From Azotobacter paspali (GTDB lineage: Bacteria > Pseudomonadota > Gammaproteobacteria > Pseudomonadales > Pseudomonadaceae), in assembly GCF_042434745.1 (NCBI RefSeq), contig NZ_JBHLSS010000074.1: a DNA stretch of 64,000 bases; one strand, written 5' to 3'. The notes beneath the pieces are model-generated. The model was not told where the DNA came from. It was given only the letters and a program-made list of their open reading frames with translations, and searched no databases. Made by a program: the position numbers and the translations under genes. Of the stretch, positions 60,861 through 64,000 are shown one piece after another (the stretch's first letter is position 1; each line of letters opens with the position of its first letter).

Positions 60861-61748
60861 ATGTCAGCGGTTGAATCCTTGTTGTCTGCTCCTACCCAGT
60901 CATTCGAAGTCCGTCCCCTCGGTGGGGTGCTGGGTGCCGAAATCCTCGGCCTGGATCTGTCCCTTCCGGTCAATTCGGCGGATTTCGCCCGTATTCACCA
61001 AGCCTTCCTGGACCACCGGGTGCTGGTGTTTCGCGAGCAGCACATCACCCCCGAGCAACAGATCGCTTTCAGCCGCCGCTTTGGCGAACTGCAGATCCAT
61101 GTCCTCAAGCAGTTCCTGCTCGCCGGCCATCCGGAAATTTTCATCATTTCCAACATCATCGAGAACGGCAGGCCGATCGGCTTGGGCGACGCCGGCAAGC
61201 TCTGGCATTCGGACCTCTCCTACAAGGAAATCCCGAGCATGGGCGCCATGCTGTATGCGCGGATTCTGCCGGAAGAGGGTGGCGACACCCTGTTCGCCGA
61301 CCAGCAGCTCGCCTACGAAACCCTGCCGGAGGCGTTGCGCAAGGCCGTCGAGGGACGCCGGGCGGTGCATTCCTACACCGCGCACTACGAGGACGAAGTC
61401 TTCAAGGGTATCCGCCGGCCGACGCTGACCACGGCGCAACTGGAAGAGGTGAGGGAGGTCGTCCATCCGGTGGTGCGCACCCATCCGGAAACCGGACGCA
61501 AGGGCCTGTTCGTCAACGAGAACTTCACCACCCGCATCCTCGATATTCCCGAGGACGAGAGCCGCCGACTGCTCGCGGAACTCTACGCCCATAGTATCCG
61601 CCCGGAGTTCACCTATCGTCACCGCTGGCAGGAGAACGACCTGCTGTTCTGGGACAACCGCGCGCTGATCCATCTCGCCACCGGCTGCCCGAACCACCTG
61701 CCGCGCCGGATGCACCGTACCACCATCCAGGGCGACGTACCGTTCTGA
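60861..61748 (+). CDS. TauD/AtsK-family 2-oxoglutarate-dependent dioxygenase
   Basis: A 295-residue Fe(II)/2-oxoglutarate enzyme. The facial triad is His116 and Asp118 (WHSDLSY) with His271 (WDNRALIHLA). Arg286 (MHRTTIQGD) is the likely 2-oxoglutarate anchor. Family members release sulfite or sulfate from taurine, other sulfonates or alkyl sulfates. The ATG at 60861 has a GGAG site; an upstream in-frame Met is less likely. It heads an operon with a binding protein, ATPase and permease. Confidence 0.9.
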   Translation: MSAVESLLSAPTQSFEVRPLGGVLGAEILGLDLSLPVNSADFARIHQAFLDHRVLVFREQHITPEQQIAFSRRFGELQIHVLKQFLLAGHPEIFIISNIIENGRPIGLGDAGKLWHSDLSYKEIPSMGAMLYARILPEEGGDTLFADQQLAYETLPEALRKAVEGRRAVHSYTAHYEDEVFKGIRRPTLTTAQLEEVREVVHPVVRTHPETGRKGLFVNENFTTRILDIPEDESRRLLAELYAHSIRPEFTYRHRWQENDLLFWDNRALIHLATGCPNHLPRRMHRTTIQGDVPF

Positions 61749-61861
61749 GCCGTGCGCGGGCACGCGTGCGCCGACTGGCCGCGCGTGTCCGTGCCTTCGG
61801 TTGCATCGCCGGCCGAACGACTTTCGGTGACCCATTTCACGCATCTTCCATGGAGCTTCCC

Positions 61862-62893
61862 ATGTTTCCAGGCAAACGCATTCCCGCGATTCGCCGTCTG
61901 GCCAGCGCCATCGCTCTGGGGCTCGGTCTAGCCGGCCCTCTGCTGACTCCGGCGGCGGCCCACGCCGAAGGCCAAATCCGCATCGCCGAACAGTTCGGTA
62001 TCGTCTATCTGCTGCTCAACGTGGTGCGCGACCAGCAACTGATCGAAAAGCACGGCAAGGAGCAGGGCCTCGACATCAAGGTCGACTGGACCCAACTGTC
62101 CGGCGGGGCGGCGGTCAACGACGCGCTGCTGGCCGGAACCATCGACATCGCCGGAGCCGGCATCGGTCCGCTGCTGACCGTCTGGGACCGCACCCACGGC
62201 CGGCAGAACGTCAAAGGCGTGGCCTCGCTGGGCAACTTCCCGTACTACCTGCTGAGCAATAACCCCAAGGTCAAGACCATCGCCGACTTCGGCGACAAGG
62301 ACCGCATCGCCGTGCCGGCGGTGGGTGTCTCCGTCCAGTCGCGCTTTTTGCAGTACGCCGCCGCCAAGCAATGGGGCGACAGGTATTACAACCGGTTGGA
62401 CAAGTACACGGTCGCGCTGCCGCACCCGGAGGCCACCTCGGCCCTGACCAGTGGCGGCACCGAGCTGACCGGGCACTTCTCCAACCCGCCGTTCCAAAAC
62501 CAGGCGCTGGAAAACTCCAACGTGCACGTGGTGCTCGACACCTACGAGCTGCTCGGGCCGAACTCGCCGACCGTGCTGTACGCCACCGAGAAATTCCGCA
62601 AGGAAAACCCGAAGACCTACCGGGCCTTCGTCGACGCGCTGGCCGAGGCGGCCGATTTCGCGCAGAAGGACAAGGGCGCCGCGGCGGAGACCTACATCCG
62701 CGTGACCGGGGCGAAGATCGACAAGGACGCGCTGCTGAAAATCATCGACAACGACAAGTTCGAGTTCAGCGTGACGCCGAAAAATACCTATCCGCTGGCC
62801 GAGTTCCTGCACCGGGTCGGCACGCTGAAGAACAAGCCGGCCTCCTGGCAGGACTACTTCTTCCCCGATCCCAGGCTGGCCGAGGGGAGTTGA
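61862..62893 (+). CDS. Sulfonate/sulfate-ester-type ABC substrate-binding protein
   Basis: A 343-residue periplasmic receptor. The signal (LASAIALGLGLAGPLLTPAA, cut near AHA) leads to EGQIRIAEQFGIVYLLLNVV, WTQLSGGAAVNDALLAGTID, FGDKDRIAVPAVGVSVQSRF and ENSNVHVVLDTYELLGPNSP. It is related to the AtsR/TauA-type receptors. GGAG at 61852 points to the ATG at 61862. The gene lies between the dioxygenase and the ATPase. Confidence 0.88.
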   Translation: MFPGKRIPAIRRLASAIALGLGLAGPLLTPAAAHAEGQIRIAEQFGIVYLLLNVVRDQQLIEKHGKEQGLDIKVDWTQLSGGAAVNDALLAGTIDIAGAGIGPLLTVWDRTHGRQNVKGVASLGNFPYYLLSNNPKVKTIADFGDKDRIAVPAVGVSVQSRFLQYAAAKQWGDRYYNRLDKYTVALPHPEATSALTSGGTELTGHFSNPPFQNQALENSNVHVVLDTYELLGPNSPTVLYATEKFRKENPKTYRAFVDALAEAADFAQKDKGAAAETYIRVTGAKIDKDALLKIIDNDKFEFSVTPKNTYPLAEFLHRVGTLKNKPASWQDYFFPDPRLAEGS

Positions 62894-62897
62894 GACG

Positions 62898-63728
62898 ATG
62901 AACGCCTTTCTCCAGGATGCCGTACCCGGCGTGGCGACGGCTTTCCGGCCGCTGCTGCAAGTCGAAGGCGTCAGCCTCGAATACCGCACCGCGGAGCGGG
63001 TGGTGCGCGCCACCCACGAAGTCAGCTTCGAAGTCGATTCGGGCGACCGCTTCGTCTTGCTCGGCCCCTCCGGCTGCGGCAAGTCGACCCTGCTCAAGGC
63101 GGTGGCCGGCTTCATCCGTCCGCGCGACGGCGCGATCCGCCTGGACGGCCGGGAAGTCCGCGAGCCGGGGCCCGACCGCATCGCCGTGTTCCAGGAGTTC
63201 GACCAGTTGCCGCCGTGGAAGACGGTCAAGCAGAACGTGATGTTCCCGTTGCTGGCCACGCGCACTCTGAACCGCCGCGAGGCCGAGGAGCGCGCCCTGC
63301 ATTACCTAGCCAAGGTCGGCCTGGCCAACTTCGCCGATGCCTATCCGCACACCCTCTCCGGCGGCATGAAGGCGCGCGTGGCCATCGCCCGCGCCCTGGC
63401 CATGCAGCCGAAGATCCTGCTGATGGACGAGCCCTTCGCCGCACTGGACGCGCTGACCCGGCGGCGGATGCAGGAGGAGCTGCTCGAACTGTGGCAGGAG
63501 GTGAAGTTCACCCTGCTATTCGTCACTCATTCGATCGAGGAAGCGCTGGTCGTCGGCAACCGCATCCTGCTGCTCTCGCCGCATCCGGGACGGGTCCGCG
63601 CCGAAGTCGCCAGCCACGCCTTCGACCTGCAAAGCAGCGGCAGCGCCGATTTCCAGCACGCCGCCCGGCGCATCCACCGGCTGCTGTTCGAGGAAGGGGA
63701 AAACCCCGCCGCCGTGCATGCCGCGTAG
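62898..63728 (+). CDS. Sulfonate/sulfate-ester-type ABC ATPase
   Basis: A 276-residue ATPase. Walker A GPSGCGKSTLLKAVAGF, Q-loop AVFQEFDQLPPWKTVKQNVM, signature TLSGGMKARVAIARALA, Walker B ILLMDEPFAALDALTRR and LFVTHSIEEALVVGNRI are present. GGGAGTTGAGACG precedes the ATG, 4 bp after the receptor stop. It partners with the permease starting at 63891. Confidence 0.9.
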   Translation: MNAFLQDAVPGVATAFRPLLQVEGVSLEYRTAERVVRATHEVSFEVDSGDRFVLLGPSGCGKSTLLKAVAGFIRPRDGAIRLDGREVREPGPDRIAVFQEFDQLPPWKTVKQNVMFPLLATRTLNRREAEERALHYLAKVGLANFADAYPHTLSGGMKARVAIARALAMQPKILLMDEPFAALDALTRRRMQEELLELWQEVKFTLLFVTHSIEEALVVGNRILLLSPHPGRVRAEVASHAFDLQSSGSADFQHAARRIHRLLFEEGENPAAVHAA

Positions 63729-63755
63729 GCATCAGCCCGGCGGCGATAGCCGAGC

Positions 63756-63834
63756 AGGGTGGGCAACTCGCGCAGCGATTGCCCACCATGGCCATGCCGC
63801 CGGTGGGAAAGGCCTGCGGCCATTTCCCACCCTA
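63756..63834. repeat. Two adjacent intergenic dyad repeats
   Basis: AGGGTGGGCAACTCGCGC with GCGATTGCCCACC (63756-63787), and GGTGGGAAAGGCC with GGCCATTTCCCACCCTAC (63801-63834). Two hairpins of the dispersed family lie between ATPase and permease genes. Confidence 0.6.
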
Positions 63835-63890
63835 CGCGGCCGGCTCCCGCAGCTTCCCGTTTTTACCCACGACTCTACGGAAAACACGCC

Positions 63891-64000
63891 ATGAGCCAGA
63901 CTCCGCCGCTGCGACCGGAATACGAAATCGCCCTGCAACCTTTGACCGATCTGCCGCTCGAGCGCGAGCTGTCGCTAGCGCAGCGCCTGTGGCAGCAGGC
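63891..64000 (+). CDS. ABC permease, N-terminal part (runs off window)
   Basis: The first 36 codons (MSQTPPLRPEYEIALQPLTD, LPLERELSLAQRLWQQ) match the start of sulfonate/taurine-type permeases. Position after the binding protein and ATPase supports this. The rest lies outside. Confidence 0.75.
   Translation, partial: MSQTPPLRPEYEIALQPLTDLPLERELSLAQRLWQQ

Overview
The window is high-GC DNA of a Pseudomonadaceae type, most likely Azotobacter or a close relative. This is inferred from the sbp-cysTWA/oscA sulfate locus, the large set of sulfonate-scavenging genes, and a thiol dioxygenase whose iron ligands (His90, His92, His142) and Ser155-His157-Tyr159 triad fall at the numbering known for the Azotobacter vinelandii 3-mercaptopropionate dioxygenase. 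No tRNA or rRNA gene was recognised.

Region 1 (1-13.8 kb) is an accessory region in decay. It holds a broken restriction-enzyme fragment, an IS5-family element with clear ends (766-1579), an intact Phd/VapC pair, further toxin-antitoxin genes carrying nonsense codons, and remnants of a prophage (integrase, late control protein D, a lysis-type gene and a 3TM holin). Intact islands within it are a flavodoxin/DUF2023 pair behind a Fur-box-like site, a CPA1 Na+/H+ antiporter and a bestrophin. A two-gene module (small membrane protein plus secreted glycine-rich protein) is present twice, and its second copy is partly decayed.

Region 2 (13.8-22.8 kb) starts the sulfur-acquisition genes: oscA, sbp, cysT, cysW and cysA on the minus strand, then an alpha/beta hydrolase, a sigma-54 activator without a visible HTH, a sulfonate-type binding protein and an OprD-like porin. 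Region 3 (23.2-25.8 kb) is a relic type I-C CRISPR-Cas locus: a cas3 lacking its C-terminus is followed directly by four repeats and three spacers, with no other cas gene.

Region 4 (26-50.2 kb) is a large organosulfur island made mostly of minus-strand operons. These are sfnB-like x2 / FMN monooxygenase / metQNI; an SsuD-like monooxygenase / DszA-NtaA-type monooxygenase / acyl-CoA-dehydrogenase-like enzyme / four sulfonate-type binding proteins / class II aldolase; and a DszC-like enzyme / Tat-exported binding protein / permease / ATPase. The likely logic is that many periplasmic receptors feed few ABC cores, and flavin enzymes then release sulfite. A phosphoesterase and an isochorismatase-like hydrolase sit between the operons.

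Region 5 (50.5-54.7 kb) is a defence-type island: a toxin-first hipA-hipB pair, then an AT-rich retron with a predicted msr-msd RNA, a nucleoside-deoxyribosyltransferase-like effector and a reverse transcriptase, bracketed by 39-bp inverted repeats. Region 6 (54.8-64 kb) returns to housekeeping and sulfur genes: two LysR regulators, an NADP-binding oxidoreductase, 3-mercaptopropionate dioxygenase overlapping a four-domain rhodanese, a secreted repeat protein, and a TauD-like dioxygenase with a further ABC importer that runs off the end.
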